Assembly (NCBI GenBank): GCA_964486155.1
Contig: CAZAKQ010000004.1
Location: 1-50,896 of the forward strand
DNA from: JAHITU01 sp964486155
Lineage (GTDB): Bacteria; Patescibacteriota; Minisyncoccia; Phycocordibacterales; UBA12079
Reading direction: 5' to 3'
DNA: 50,896 bases
Shown: piece by piece, positions 39,645 through 48,524 of the stretch
Numbering within the stretch: position 1 is the first letter of the stretch
How the letters are laid out: every line of letters starts with the position of its first letter
Position numbers and translations under genes: made by a program
The notes under the pieces: model-generated
The model's input: only the letters and a program-made list of their open reading frames with translations
What the model was told of the DNA's origin: nothing
Database searches by the model: none

Positions 39645-40352
39645 TTATTGACTAGCTTGGTCTTTTAAAATCATTTCTATCATATTTTTTACTGATTCAT
39701 ACGGTTGAGCTCCATTAATAGGGAATACTTCTCCTGATTTAACTATAACTGCTGTGAAAGGAGTTCCTTCTACTCCTAAATCTCTTCCACTTTGAAAATC
39801 TTGTTCAACTTTGTTGATAATTTTAGGCTCTTTTAAACATTCTTCAAATTTTTCTTTATCTAATCCTAATGACATAGCCAAGGTAGGGAGCTTATCAACA
39901 CTAATCCATTTTTGACCATCATTTTGAAATATTTTTTTCGACATTTCCCAAAATTGATTATCTCCTCCTAATAATCCAGCACATTCAGTTGCGGCTGCTT
40001 TTAACTGAGTAGGTGTACCATGCACAGGGAAATGCCTAAGAGTCCAAGCTACTTTACCCTCTTTGGCGTATTCGTCAGTGATTTTGATCATACTTTCATG
40101 AAAATTTTTACAATAAGGGCACTCAAAATCTGTAAAAGTAATCATTTTAATTTCAGCATTAGGATTCCCTAAAATATAATCACTATCTCTAAAACTTATC
40201 TGAAGTGGTAATTGGGCAGATTGTTTTTGATTTTGATTAGTTTCTATATTTTTTGTTGGAATTTCAGTATTATTGTTTGAAAAAAACCCCCAGGCTATTA
40301 AAGCTCCGGCTATTACAATTGCTATTGGAATTAGATATTTATTGTCCTCCAT
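39645..40352 (-). CDS. DsbA-like thioredoxin-fold protein, anchored
   Basis: 235 residues. One membrane segment (about 7-24), a linker, and a DsbA/DSBA-like domain with FTDFECPYCKNFHES (CxxC near 76-79), WTLRHFPVHG and GVEGTPFTAVIVKSGE (cis-Pro). It oxidises or shuffles disulfides in exported proteins, a fit for the Cys-repeat surface proteins in this window. Confidence 0.9.
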   Translation of the reverse strand: MEDNKYLIPIAIVIAGALIAWGFFSNNNTEIPTKNIETNQNQKQSAQLPLQISFRDSDYILGNPNAEIKMITFTDFECPYCKNFHESMIKITDEYAKEGKVAWTLRHFPVHGTPTQLKAAATECAGLLGGDNQFWEMSKKIFQNDGQKWISVDKLPTLAMSLGLDKEKFEECLKEPKIINKVEQDFQSGRDLGVEGTPFTAVIVKSGEVFPINGAQPYESVKNMIEMILKDQASQ

Positions 40353-40377
40353 TTTTATCTTTTTTATTAATTGATAA

Positions 40378-40950
40378 TTAAAATAATGAATTTGTAATGT
40401 TATTTGTTTCTTGTTTTTCCCATTGGGAAGTGTCTAATTTGATTTCTTTTTTTATACCATTATCTTTCCATTTTAACAGATTATTTTTAATTGCATAGTC
40501 ATAAACTTTTTTCGTTATTTTAACATCGTCTAAACAATATTTTCTAATTTTTTCTATTTCTCCATTTTTCCACCAAGTGATGGCTTCTAATCCATGCCCA
40601 GATTTTTTTTCTCCAAGAGTTTGTTCAGCGATATTGTCTAATTTCATTCTTCGTCCGATAGTTTTATAAATTTCTTTTAAAATATCTAAACTTTTAATTC
40701 TTGTTAGATCTCCATGATAATGTTTATTCAATAGAGGAATATCAAAATGATCAGAATTATATCCGATTAGCATGTCAGCACTTTCCAAAAGAGGCCAAAG
40801 TCTATCAAAATCATCTTCTAGAAATGAATCATATTCATCTGTTTCTGAATTATGAGTACAAACAATAGAAATGTCTAATTTAGTAGCATCATTTGTTCCT
40901 ATATCTTCAAAAGTATTTTTAGTTTCAATATCAAAAGTTATTTTCCGCAT
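40378..40950 (-). CDS. DEDDy 3'-5' exonuclease (PolB-type RNase H fold)
   Basis: 190 residues. Exo I ITFDIETKN, Exo II MLIGYNSDHFDIPLL and Exo III YCLDDVKITKKVY are visible. Stand-alone proofreading-like exonucleases of this type occur in Patescibacteria. It lies 25 bp upstream of the DsbA-like gene on the same strand, so they may be cotranscribed. Confidence 0.82.
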   Translation of the reverse strand: MRKITFDIETKNTFEDIGTNDATKLDISIVCTHNSETDEYDSFLEDDFDRLWPLLESADMLIGYNSDHFDIPLLNKHYHGDLTRIKSLDILKEIYKTIGRRMKLDNIAEQTLGEKKSGHGLEAITWWKNGEIEKIRKYCLDDVKITKKVYDYAIKNNLLKWKDNGIKKEIKLDTSQWEKQETNNITNSLF

Positions 40951-40984
40951 TTGTATATTTTAACGAATATTTAAGTTTTAAACA

Positions 40985-41267
40985 AGAAAAAACCCTGGAG
41001 ATATAATTACAATCCCCAGGGTATTATTTATAACGGCAATTTTCTTCGAGCATTGCCTGGCCCGGAGAAGACATTAACTATCGAGTAATCTACTTCTCAT
41101 AAATCAATCTCGATGAGAATCTCATTTTTCGTAAACCAAGGATGGATTCTTTATCACATGGTCACTATCCCTCGAAGTCCTTGCTTAGTCGGTCGGGAGT
41201 ACCGTGCAAGACCAGACAATTCATTATCTTATATCTATCAAAATATCTGTCTGGTGATATATTTGAT
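40985..41267 (-). ncRNA. Unidentified structured RNA gene
   Basis: A minus-strand unit with a strong promoter, no coding frame, many stems and a perfect-looking terminator (CCCTGGGGATT/ATCTCCAGGG then T6). Stems include CCAGACA/TGTCTGG, CTTGC/GCAAG, CTCATCGAG/CTCGATAG-type and GGCAAT/ATTGCC. It lacks the signatures of tmRNA, RNase P RNA and SRP RNA that I know; 6S-like or a new RNA are possible. Confidence 0.6.
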
Positions 41268-41273
41268 ATATAT

Positions 41274-41302
41274 ATCTTATATCAAAGTTAATAACTTGTC
41301 AA
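41274..41302 (-). promoter_or_regulatory. Promoter of the structured RNA gene
   Basis: Minus-strand TTGACA, 17 nt, TAAGAT. Confidence 0.75.
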
Positions 41303-41514
41303 GTGTTTGTATTCGTCCATAACATATTAGACTTTTCAGTATTTAAACTATTAATAATAAACTTCATTGGTGATTCTAGATTTAAGGAATGATGTGGTCT
41401 GTAACAATTGTACCACAAAAGATAATCAATCATTTTTTTGTTAAATATATTCAAGTCATAAGCTAAAGTATTTTTGTTGTAATTAGCAAATTCTTCTTTT
41501 AAACTTCTAATCAT
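41299..41514 (-). pseudogene. C-terminal remnant of a DDE transposase (IS3/IS481 type)
   Basis: About 70 residues with YNCYRPHHSLNLESPMKFI, the end of the integrase-core family around its last Glu region. The catalytic Asp residues are missing. The upstream end is a REP-like palindrome at 41513-41554, and the downstream end runs into the promoter of the RNA gene. Confidence 0.7.
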
Positions 41515-41554
41515 CGTAGTCCAACTACGATAATTGTCGTAGTTGGACTACGAT
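41513..41554. repeat. REP-like palindrome, solitary copy
   Basis: ATCGTAGTCCAACTACGA, a 6-nt loop, and the inverse, the same family as the palindromes around the transposase at 2521, 38 kb away. It marks the break of the DDE transposase remnant. Confidence 0.85.
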
Positions 41555-41574
41555 AATTTTAAAAAAAATAAGTT

Positions 41575-41606
41575 AAGCCTCAACTAATAAGTTGAGGCTT
41601 GAGGTT
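41575..41606. terminator. Terminator-like hairpin
   Basis: AAGCCTCAACT pairs with AGTTGAGGCTT. Confidence 0.6.
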
Positions 41607-41716
41607 TTTAGCGAGGGGAAAAGAGTTCTTATTCTCTGTATCCAGTCTCTAATGAGAGAGATACAAAATTAATCTTGGTCTTATTCAAGACACTAACCCT
41701 TTCGCTTTTATTGAGG

Positions 41717-42010
41717 TTAATCTTTTTGTGTAAACGCAGGACCTAATTTACTCGCGTCTACATATTTTTTACCTTTGGCAATATTCGGCTGTTTAAAAGC
41801 TTCTTCCATAACTTCCCGCGTGAGAATCTCAAGGAAGACCATTGCTCGGTCAAGTTTGATTCCGAGACTTCTTGCTTTCTCTCCGATTTCCCGCCTCATG
41901 TGAGGGGTGAACCGAACGCCGTCACGGAGCTTTGCTCTTACAACTGCGAGAGCAATTTGACCCATTTCTTCTTCGGACATTTCCAGTGTTTTTGCAGGAA
42001 ACTGTGCCAT
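41717..42010 (-). CDS. Small helical hypothetical protein of less AT-rich composition
   Basis: 97 residues from ATG 42010, with AGGAGG 8 nt upstream; an upstream in-frame ATG is less likely. MSEEEMGQIALAVVRAKLRD then HMRREIGEKARSLGIKLDRA look like two amphipathic helices. Codons such as CGG, CGC, GCG and CTC are frequent here and rare in neighbours, suggesting recent acquisition. Unknown function. Confidence 0.6.
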   Translation of the reverse strand: MAQFPAKTLEMSEEEMGQIALAVVRAKLRDGVRFTPHMRREIGEKARSLGIKLDRAMVFLEILTREVMEEAFKQPNIAKGKKYVDASKLGPAFTQKD

Positions 42011-42283
42011 GATATAACCTCCTAATTTAAAGAACATATCGTATAACCCTACGACTTGGGATAGTCAGAACCATTTCTAACTATGAATGCACTATAACAT
42101 CATGATATAGTAAGAGTCAATGGTTGAGCTTGATACTTAATATGAATTTAATATAATTAAAGAGATGAACCCCATTAGAGATTTGGTGATGTATAATTAT
42201 TATTGTAGCCAAAAATAAATCGGGGAGAAATATTAATAATTTATTCAAGATAGTTTGTCTAAAGACAAACTATCTCTAACAAG

Positions 42284-43036
42284 GTGGAAAAAATATTAAA
42301 ATTAAATAAAAAAATGTCAGAAACTCCTTTGGAGTGTATTCAACGATGGAAAAAAGAAAATCCAGAGTATGTTGAAGAAAAAATGACTTATGCTGGTCGT
42401 TTAGATCCTATGGCAGAAGGAGAACTCTTGGTGTTGGTGGGAGAAGAATGTAAGAAAAAAGAAGAATACTTAGGTTTAGATAAAGAATATGAAGTTGATA
42501 TTTTGTTTGGTTTTTCTACTGATACTTACGATATTCTTGGTTTAATTAAAAATTGGGTTGATGGTAGTTTGGGATTGGTAGAATTTAAAGGAAAAATAGA
42601 AATATTTTTAAAAAAGTTGGTAGGGAAGCGAATACAAAAATATCCTCCTTTTTCTTCTAAGACAGTTGATGGGAAACAATTATTTCAAATTGTAAAAGAT
42701 GGGAAATTAGATACTAAAAAGATTCCGACTAAAGAAATTGAAATTTATAAAACAGAATTGTTAAAAAATTATTATATTTCAGGACGAGAATTAAAGGGAG
42801 AAATTATGAAGAGGATTTTGTTAGTCAAAGGTGATTTTCGTCAAGAAGAAATTTTGAATGAATGGAATGAAGTTCTGAGTGGGCAAAGAGAAAAAAAATT
42901 TTTAATATCTAAAATAAGAGTAAAATGTTCTAGTGGAACATATATGCGCTCCATTGCTCAAGAATTAGGGGAATTTTTAGGAATAGGGGCTTTGGCTTTG
43001 AGGATTAAAAGAAATAAAATTTATTTAGATAAATAA
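42284..43036 (+). CDS. truB: tRNA pseudouridine-55 synthase TruB
   Basis: 250 residues from GTG 42284, chosen because ILKLNKKMSETPLECIQRWK aligns with the N-terminal TruB motif; ATG 42314 would cut it. The catalytic Asp is in YAGRLDPMAEGELL near 43, with FGFSTDTYDILG, YPPFSSKTVDGKQLF and CSSGTYMRSIAQELG. It modifies U55 in the tRNA T-loop, the site where the elements in this window are bounded. Confidence 0.9.
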   Translation: MEKILKLNKKMSETPLECIQRWKKENPEYVEEKMTYAGRLDPMAEGELLVLVGEECKKKEEYLGLDKEYEVDILFGFSTDTYDILGLIKNWVDGSLGLVEFKGKIEIFLKKLVGKRIQKYPPFSSKTVDGKQLFQIVKDGKLDTKKIPTKEIEIYKTELLKNYYISGRELKGEIMKRILLVKGDFRQEEILNEWNEVLSGQREKKFLISKIRVKCSSGTYMRSIAQELGEFLGIGALALRIKRNKIYLDK

Positions 43037-43043
43037 AATAAAC

Positions 43044-43600
43044 CACTACCGTCTAAAAGACGGTAGTTTGTTTTAGTCTTGAAAGACTGAGTAATATTAC
43101 ACTCCTGTTATTGAGAAATTGTCACCTCTTTTTTCTTGATCTTCATCTTGGTATTCTATGTATTTCATAATAGCTTCGTCTGTAATAGTTCCTGAGGTAA
43201 CAGCGAAATATCCTCTTGCCCAAAAATGTCTTCCGTAGTATATCTTTGATAAATGTTTATCTTCTTGTTGAAGTTTTCTTGATGTTTTGCCTTTCAAAAA
43301 TTGGACTAATTTTGATATTGATAATTGTGGTGGAACAGATACTAACATATGAATATGGTCTTTTGATATATGTCCTTTAATTATTTGAACATTATAAGAT
43401 TTACATATTTCTCTTATTAGAGTTCTAATTCTTTTTCCTCTTTTTTCGTTCAGAACTGGTTTTCTATATTTAGTTATCCATACTATATGATATTTTAAGT
43501 CATAGACTGTATGTGAACCTTTTCTATATAACAACATATCTAGAGTATACCATAACTTAGTTAAAACAATCGCCTAAAGGCGAGGGTTTTGACTCCCAAA
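43044..43600 (-). mobile_element. IS200/IS605-family insertion sequence
   Basis: A single tnpA flanked by subterminal hairpins: CTACCGTCTAAAAGACGGTAG at 43044-43064 and TCGCCTAAAGGCGA at about 43570-43583. No tnpB. The ends are approximate since IS200 elements make no target duplication. Confidence 0.8.
43097..43537 (-). CDS. tnpA: IS200/IS605 transposase TnpA
   Basis: 146 residues. VYDLKYHIVWITKYRKPVL start, SKDHIHMLVSVPPQLSISKL (His-x-His near 63-65) and FAVTSGTITDEAIMKYIEYQ (catalytic Tyr near 130). The family moves single-stranded copies by recognising the end hairpins. It appears intact. Confidence 0.93.
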   Translation of the reverse strand: MLLYRKGSHTVYDLKYHIVWITKYRKPVLNEKRGKRIRTLIREICKSYNVQIIKGHISKDHIHMLVSVPPQLSISKLVQFLKGKTSRKLQQEDKHLSKIYYGRHFWARGYFAVTSGTITDEAIMKYIEYQDEDQEKRGDNFSITGV

Positions 43601-43613
43601 GAGGGATAATAAA

Positions 43614-43653
43614 AAATCTATTATCTTATTATTAATAATAAGATAATAGATTT
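43614..43653. repeat. Perfect 40-bp loopless palindrome
   Basis: AAATCTATTATCTTATTATT followed directly by its complement. Third such palindrome after 8627 and 37172, with unrelated sequence. Confidence 0.85.
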
Positions 43654-43948
43654 AAGTTTTAAAAAAGTTGTTAATGGAGTGATTTTTAAGTGATTTGTGG
43701 ATGGGTCTTCCCAAAACCCCTACGGGTTTTGGGAAGATAGAATGGTTATAGATAGTGAATGTTGTTCGTTTAAACTATATTCAATAGCGGAGTTGAATTT
43801 CTTGATTTTCTCAAAAGTCGAATTCCTGAGAAATTTGGATGTGCGACATCCAAGTGATTGGGTTGATTTTTTTGGGGAGTTGGAACTGATAATGAAAAAT
43901 TAAAAAAGGGTTGGCGGAGCCAACCCTCTTTTTTTGGTAATTATTTGT
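43654..43948. other. Intergenic, no convincing gene
   Basis: Contains a hairpin CTTCCCAAAACCC/GGGTTTTGGGAAG (43708-43737) and a terminator AAGGGTTGGC/GCCAACCCTC (43907-43935). A 68-codon frame here overlaps these structures and is not called. Confidence 0.5.
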
Positions 43949-44422
43949 TTAAATATTTAGTAATATTTTTTCATCTACATTCAAAAATACATCTAACACA
44001 CTTTGATTTCCAATACTAGTTATTAAATCATTTGCTACAGCCATTAAAGATACTGCAATTATAATAGTTAATATTGTTACCAGAATCTTTTGATCTTTTT
44101 TCCAAGTTGTATGCCTCCAAATATTTGGGAGAGTAGGAATCATAGCTAATGAAATAATAAACGGCATTGCTAGAGCAATAATAAAGATTGCTCCCCAAAT
44201 AACATGAGTTAAAGATAATAAAGTAGTAGAAACAGTAAAGGTTCTAAAAATAAATCTTATTGCTAAAAATATATTATCTATGTAGAAAATTGCAAAATAT
44301 AAAAACAGAAATAAATAAGAAATAGAAAATATTGAATACCACTTACTTGTAAAATAAAATTTTTTCAATGATTGTATTAAGGTTAATTCTTCTTTATCTT
44401 CTTTTTGATTTATAATATCCAT
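43949..44422 (-). CDS. Four-helix membrane protein, unknown
   Basis: 157 residues with about four hydrophobic segments (about 30-50, 62-82, 85-105, 115-135) and a charged N-terminus. No motif recognised. Its stop is next to a terminator. Confidence 0.6.
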   Translation of the reverse strand: MDIINQKEDKEELTLIQSLKKFYFTSKWYSIFSISYLFLFLYFAIFYIDNIFLAIRFIFRTFTVSTTLLSLTHVIWGAIFIIALAMPFIISLAMIPTLPNIWRHTTWKKDQKILVTILTIIIAVSLMAVANDLITSIGNQSVLDVFLNVDEKILLNI

Positions 44423-44614
44423 AAATTCATTTAATCAAAAGCTTTATATATTTTATTATATGTTTTTGATTTTTTATTACTTTATAATTGATAAAACTAT
44501 AACAAAATATATAATGATAGTCAATACTGTGGATATCTTTTCTTCTTAATTTTATCTATATAAGATATAATAGAACTAAAGTAAAAAATTAATAATTAAT
44601 TATTTAATTTAATT

Positions 44615-45685
44615 ATGGAACAAGACAATAGTCAAGAAAAAAAAGATTTTAGTTTAAATATTTTAAATGAAGAAGAAGACTTTAGAATAGTATGGGCTAG
44701 TTTTTTTGTTTTTATAATAGCTTTGATTGTGATAGCTTTTTTTATATTTAAATATTATGAAAGATATCAATTAGTTCAAGATATAAATCAAGATAATAAA
44801 AACATTTTAACAGAAGAATTGATTGACACCTCTTCTAATAAATTACAGGGGAAAATTTATTTAACTTTGTCTCCTAAAAATTCTGATTACACTGGAATTT
44901 ATGCTTATGACATTCAAAAAAATAAACTTATAGAAATAAGAGTAGATAAAACTTCTCACATATGGGGAGGGGAGGTTTTTGCTTTAAATCAGAAAATGGT
45001 AATTACTAACGGAACTAATATTTTAATGAATGATTTGATAGATACTCAAAGATCTAGGGTCATTTTAAATGATAGTATTAATAATTTTAAAAGTAGGCCA
45101 GTTTGGTCTAAAGAAGGAAGATATGTAATTTATAATACAATAGAAGATATTTCAAAAGAGGATAATGATTCTCCTGAAGATTGGCAAATTTATTTATTAA
45201 ATAATAATGAAGAAGAAAAATATTTAAGTAGTGGTGCGTATCCTCATATTACTAAAGATAATATGATAGTTTTTTTAAAAAATGATGGTTTGTATGCAAT
45301 GGATATTTTTGGGGAAGAAGTGTTAAAAATATGGGAGATAAATAATGAAGTTAGAACTCAAATACAATTTGATATCTCTTATGATGATCATTTAGGAGTT
45401 ATTAGTAACCCTTTTACTAAATCTATATATGTATTAAAAAATAATCAAAATAATTTTTTATTTGAAGGAGAAATTGTAAAAGAAATAAAGACTTATGCTT
45501 TCCAGCCTACATTTTCCCCTGATGATAAGTATTTAGCAGTTATAGAACCTCAAGTACAAGAAGATGGTTCTTTTCTAAATTCTAAATTAGTTGTTTATAA
45601 TATGAGAACTTATGAGAGGGAAGAAATTATGAATTTAAATAATTATAAACAAGACAAGATATTAATAAATGATTGGGGGAAATAG
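44615..45685 (+). CDS. Anchored TolB-like beta-propeller protein
   Basis: 356 residues with one membrane segment (about 28-48) and an extracytoplasmic part with repeated blades of the SPVWSKEGRYVIYNT / TFSPDDKYLAVIEP kind, typical of TolB/DPP-type propellers. Probably a surface or periplasm-side scaffold. Followed by a hairpin TGGCTCA/TGAGCCA at 45708-45733. Confidence 0.65.
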   Translation: MEQDNSQEKKDFSLNILNEEEDFRIVWASFFVFIIALIVIAFFIFKYYERYQLVQDINQDNKNILTEELIDTSSNKLQGKIYLTLSPKNSDYTGIYAYDIQKNKLIEIRVDKTSHIWGGEVFALNQKMVITNGTNILMNDLIDTQRSRVILNDSINNFKSRPVWSKEGRYVIYNTIEDISKEDNDSPEDWQIYLLNNNEEEKYLSSGAYPHITKDNMIVFLKNDGLYAMDIFGEEVLKIWEINNEVRTQIQFDISYDDHLGVISNPFTKSIYVLKNNQNNFLFEGEIVKEIKTYAFQPTFSPDDKYLAVIEPQVQEDGSFLNSKLVVYNMRTYEREEIMNLNNYKQDKILINDWGK

Positions 45686-45868
45686 AAAATGGTTTTAAAA
45701 TAGTAGATGGCTCATTTTTGTGAGCCATTTATTTAGATTTAAAACCTATCTATTTGTAGGTATATATTTGTTAGTTATTGTATAGTTAGAAAATTATAAA
45801 GATTCCAATAGATTATTAGTCTTTTTCAAATTATTTTGACTTTTTAAAAAAATAGTTGTATGCTATTG

Positions 45869-45950
45869 CTTTTTATTTGATTTTATGATAGAAATATAGT
45901 ATGGAAGTTTAACAAAAATGATTGAAAGATTGTTTTTGTTCTTTGAAAAA
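45869..45950 (+). promoter_or_regulatory. Promoter and boxA-like leader A
   Basis: ATTGCTTTTTATTTGATTTT then ATGATAGAAATA (promoter), and ATTGAAAGATTGTTTTTGTT CTTTGAAAA at 45921-45948. Nearly the same as leader C at 49876-49962. Confidence 0.6.
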
Positions 45951-45979
45951 ATAAATAAAAAAAGAAAGGAATAATAATC

Positions 45980-46153
45980 ATGAAAAGAATAATTTTTGTA
46001 AGTTTTTTCATATTGTCATTGGCTATTTTATCCTGTTCTTTTTTTTATTTAGAAAATAGAGCAGAAAATAATATAAAAAAATATGATATAAACAAAGACG
46101 AGTTACCGTCTTTATTTATTAAAAACCAAATCCCTGATGGGTTTTTGGTTTAA
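45980..46153 (+). CDS. Small putative lipoprotein
   Basis: 57 residues, MKRIIFVSFFILSLAILSCS with a lipobox-like LAILSC, then a short charged tail ending QIPDGFLV. AAAGGA precedes the ATG. It shares its promoter-leader with the 236-residue lipoprotein gene at 49999. A terminator hairpin follows. Short length suggests a surface peptide or truncated gene. Confidence 0.55.
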   Translation: MKRIIFVSFFILSLAILSCSFFYLENRAENNIKKYDINKDELPSLFIKNQIPDGFLV

Positions 46154-46186
46154 TATAACTTTTTTTATATTTTTCATATAACCCAA

Positions 46187-46396
46187 AGCGTCACATAGTT
46201 TACTTAATATGAGACGCTTTTTTATTTGTATTTTTAAATTCNNNNNNNNNNNNNNNNNNNNNNNNNNNNNNNNNNNNNNNNNNNNNNNNNNNNNNNNNNN
46301 NNNNNNNNNNNNNNNNNNNNNNNNNNNNNNNNNNNNNNNNNAGCGTCACATAGTTTACTTAATATGAGACGCTTTTTTATTTGTATTTTTAAATTC
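46187..46396. other. Assembly gap with 55-bp duplicated flanks
   Basis: 100 N at 46242-46341; 46187-46241 and 46342-46396 are identical and contain a terminator hairpin (AGCGTC/GACGCT). Probably one locus represented twice. Confidence 0.9.
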
Positions 46397-46447
46397 CAAC
46401 GGCTCTTCGCCAGTTGGCAGAGAGTTGATCAAAAAAAGATGAAAAAA

Positions 46448-46555
46448 CATTGCTTTTTGTTTTTTATTGTGATAAAAATAGATTAGGAGTAAGAATATAG
46501 AATAAAGAAGGGAAATTTACTCGAGAGGGTATTTTTTTTGTTCTTTGAAAATAAA
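46448..46555 (+). promoter_or_regulatory. Promoter and boxA-like leader B
   Basis: CATTGCTTTTTGTTTTTTAT then TGTGATAAAAATAG (promoter), and TTTTTTTGTTCTTTGAAAAT at 46534-46553; a second TATAAT lies at about 46602, closer to the ABC-F gene. Confidence 0.55.
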
Positions 46556-46630
46556 ATGTTATGTAAAAATAATTTGTTATTGCGATAAAATGCTTAAACG
46601 ATATAATATATAAGGAAGGAGGTGATATCT

Positions 46631-48214
46631 ATGGAAATTAAAGCTGAAAAAATTCATAAAGCATATAAAGGAAATACCGTTTTAGAAGACGTGTCTTTTA
46701 TATTGAATCCTGGACAAAAAGTCGGATTAGTCGGATACAACGGAACAGGAAAATCAACTTTATTGAAAATTTTAACTGGAGAAGTTGATATTGATGAGGG
46801 GTCTATTATTAAACGAAAAGATTTAATTATTGGCTATATGCCACAGGATACTTCTGATTTACCTGAACAAAGCATATTACAATTTTTAAGAGAAAAAACT
46901 TTAAATGATAATTTAGAGGAATATAAAATTGAAATTGCTTTTGCTGGTCTTGGTTTAGATCAGTTATCATTAAACTCAAATTTAAACACTTTGAGTTCGG
47001 GACAAAAATCTAAGGTATTTTTGGCTGGAATTTTGTTATTGGAACCTGATGTTATGCTTTTAGATGAGCCAACTAATAACCTCGATTTAGCTTCTTTAAT
47101 TTGGTTGGAAAAATTCCTTGAAAATAGTTCTTCTGCCTGTATTATTATCTCTCACGATAGATTATTTTTGGATCGCATGGTTAATAAAATTTTTGAAATA
47201 AAATGGGACTCTCGGGTTCTGCAAATTACAAATGGAAAATATTCAGACTATATTAAACAAAAAGAAAAAGAATTTCAGAGACAGTTACAAAAACACGAAG
47301 AAGACAAACAAGAGATTGAACGTTTGAGATCTATTGTTGATAAAAAACAAAAAAGTACAGTAAAAGGCTCAAAATGGAAAGGTACTGATAATGACAAATA
47401 TTTAAGAGGTTTTAAAAGAGAACGAGCTAGTGCTTCTGGAAAAATTGTAAAAGCAACAAAGAAAAGAATTAAAAAAGCTTTAAGTGATTTTATATCTAAG
47501 CCTTTAAGCCGAGATATATATCGACTTCCTATTGATCCTAAAAAACCCACCGGAGGAAATGATATTCTTTTTGAGGATGTGATTTTGGGTTATTCTGGTG
47601 GTTTTAAAACTAACCAAATTAACTTAAATGTTCATTATGGAAACAGAGTGGTTATTTTAGGAGAAAACGGGGTAGGTAAATCAACGATACTGAAAGCAGT
47701 CAGTGGAAGACTGGATCCGCTAGAAGGAAAAATAAAAATGGGAACTTCTTTAGTTGTTGGAAATTTAATGCAGGAGCACGATAATCTTCCCTGGGAAAAG
47801 ACTTTGATTGAATATATTACGGAAAGAACAGAATTATCTATGCAAGATAGTTATGCTTTTCTTAGTCGATTTAGTTTTAACCAAGACGATGCAAATAAAA
47901 AGATTGTTAGTTTTTCCCCCGGAGGTCGCTCTCGTATTTTGCTAGCCTTATTTTCAGAACTTTCTGTTAATATATTACTTTTGGATGAACCAACAAACCA
48001 TTTAGATTTAGAAGCTCTATCTGCTCTTGAAAATGTTCTTATGGATTATGCTGGGACAGTAATTTTAGTTTCTCATGATCGTTATTTTATCAAGAAATTT
48101 AAAGCAGATTATTTTTATTTGATGCAAGATGGGAAACTTAACATTTTGCCTAATTTTAATTCCTATTTAAAGGAGGTGAAAAGAAAAACAAAACGGTTGA
48201 AGTATTTTCTTTAA
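46631..48214 (+). CDS. ABC-F family ATPase
   Basis: 527 residues from ATG 46631, with GGAAGGAGG 8 nt upstream. Two ABC domains without membrane segments: Walker A GYNGTGKST and GENGVGKST, signatures LSSGQKSK and FSPGGRSR, Walker B LLDEPTNNLDL and LLDEPTNHLDL, joined by a charged helical linker (about 220-290). ABC-F proteins act on the ribosome and some give resistance to ribosome-targeting compounds. It heads a unit with a Cys-rich peptide and a radical SAM enzyme, so self-protection is possible. Confidence 0.9.
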   Translation: MEIKAEKIHKAYKGNTVLEDVSFILNPGQKVGLVGYNGTGKSTLLKILTGEVDIDEGSIIKRKDLIIGYMPQDTSDLPEQSILQFLREKTLNDNLEEYKIEIAFAGLGLDQLSLNSNLNTLSSGQKSKVFLAGILLLEPDVMLLDEPTNNLDLASLIWLEKFLENSSSACIIISHDRLFLDRMVNKIFEIKWDSRVLQITNGKYSDYIKQKEKEFQRQLQKHEEDKQEIERLRSIVDKKQKSTVKGSKWKGTDNDKYLRGFKRERASASGKIVKATKKRIKKALSDFISKPLSRDIYRLPIDPKKPTGGNDILFEDVILGYSGGFKTNQINLNVHYGNRVVILGENGVGKSTILKAVSGRLDPLEGKIKMGTSLVVGNLMQEHDNLPWEKTLIEYITERTELSMQDSYAFLSRFSFNQDDANKKIVSFSPGGRSRILLALFSELSVNILLLDEPTNHLDLEALSALENVLMDYAGTVILVSHDRYFIKKFKADYFYLMQDGKLNILPNFNSYLKEVKRKTKRLKYFL

Positions 48215-48246
48215 TTCTAACTTAAATAAAAAAGGAAGGTTCTATT

Positions 48247-48441
48247 ATGGAACAGAAAAAAAGTTATAAAAAACCAACGATTGAAGGTGTTGGAACTTCT
48301 CCTGAACCTGTTGAGTCGGGGTGTTGTCTCACAAGTTGTGGAGGTTCTCCTGGAATTACTCAGAATAATCCGAGTGTTAAAAAGGGCGATAACGATTCCA
48401 TTGAAATTGTGGACTCAGCTCTTTCTGATGCTGACAAATAA
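48247..48441 (+). CDS. Candidate RiPP precursor peptide 2 (Cys-rich)
   Basis: 64 residues with AAGGAAGG 7 nt upstream. A Lys-rich start, then VESGCCLTSCGGSPGITQNN (three Cys) and an acidic tail. It lies between the ABC-F protein and a PqqD/radical SAM enzyme, all on one strand. Cys with neighbouring Gly/Ser/Thr resembles cores of thioether-crosslinked peptides; the class is not provable. Its start region is identical over 30 bp to 18403-18432. Confidence 0.65.
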   Translation: MEQKKSYKKPTIEGVGTSPEPVESGCCLTSCGGSPGITQNNPSVKKGDNDSIEIVDSALSDADK

Positions 48442-48524
48442 CTGATTAGGGGTGTTGTTATTTATTACATAGTTATTACATAGCAATACCTTCTTTATTA
48501 TTTTCCCCTAGAGGAGGCAGGAGT

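Noticed and set aside
43697..43903. 68-codon plus-strand frame
   Set aside because: It overlaps a hairpin at 43708-43737, has no ribosome site and no recognisable pattern.
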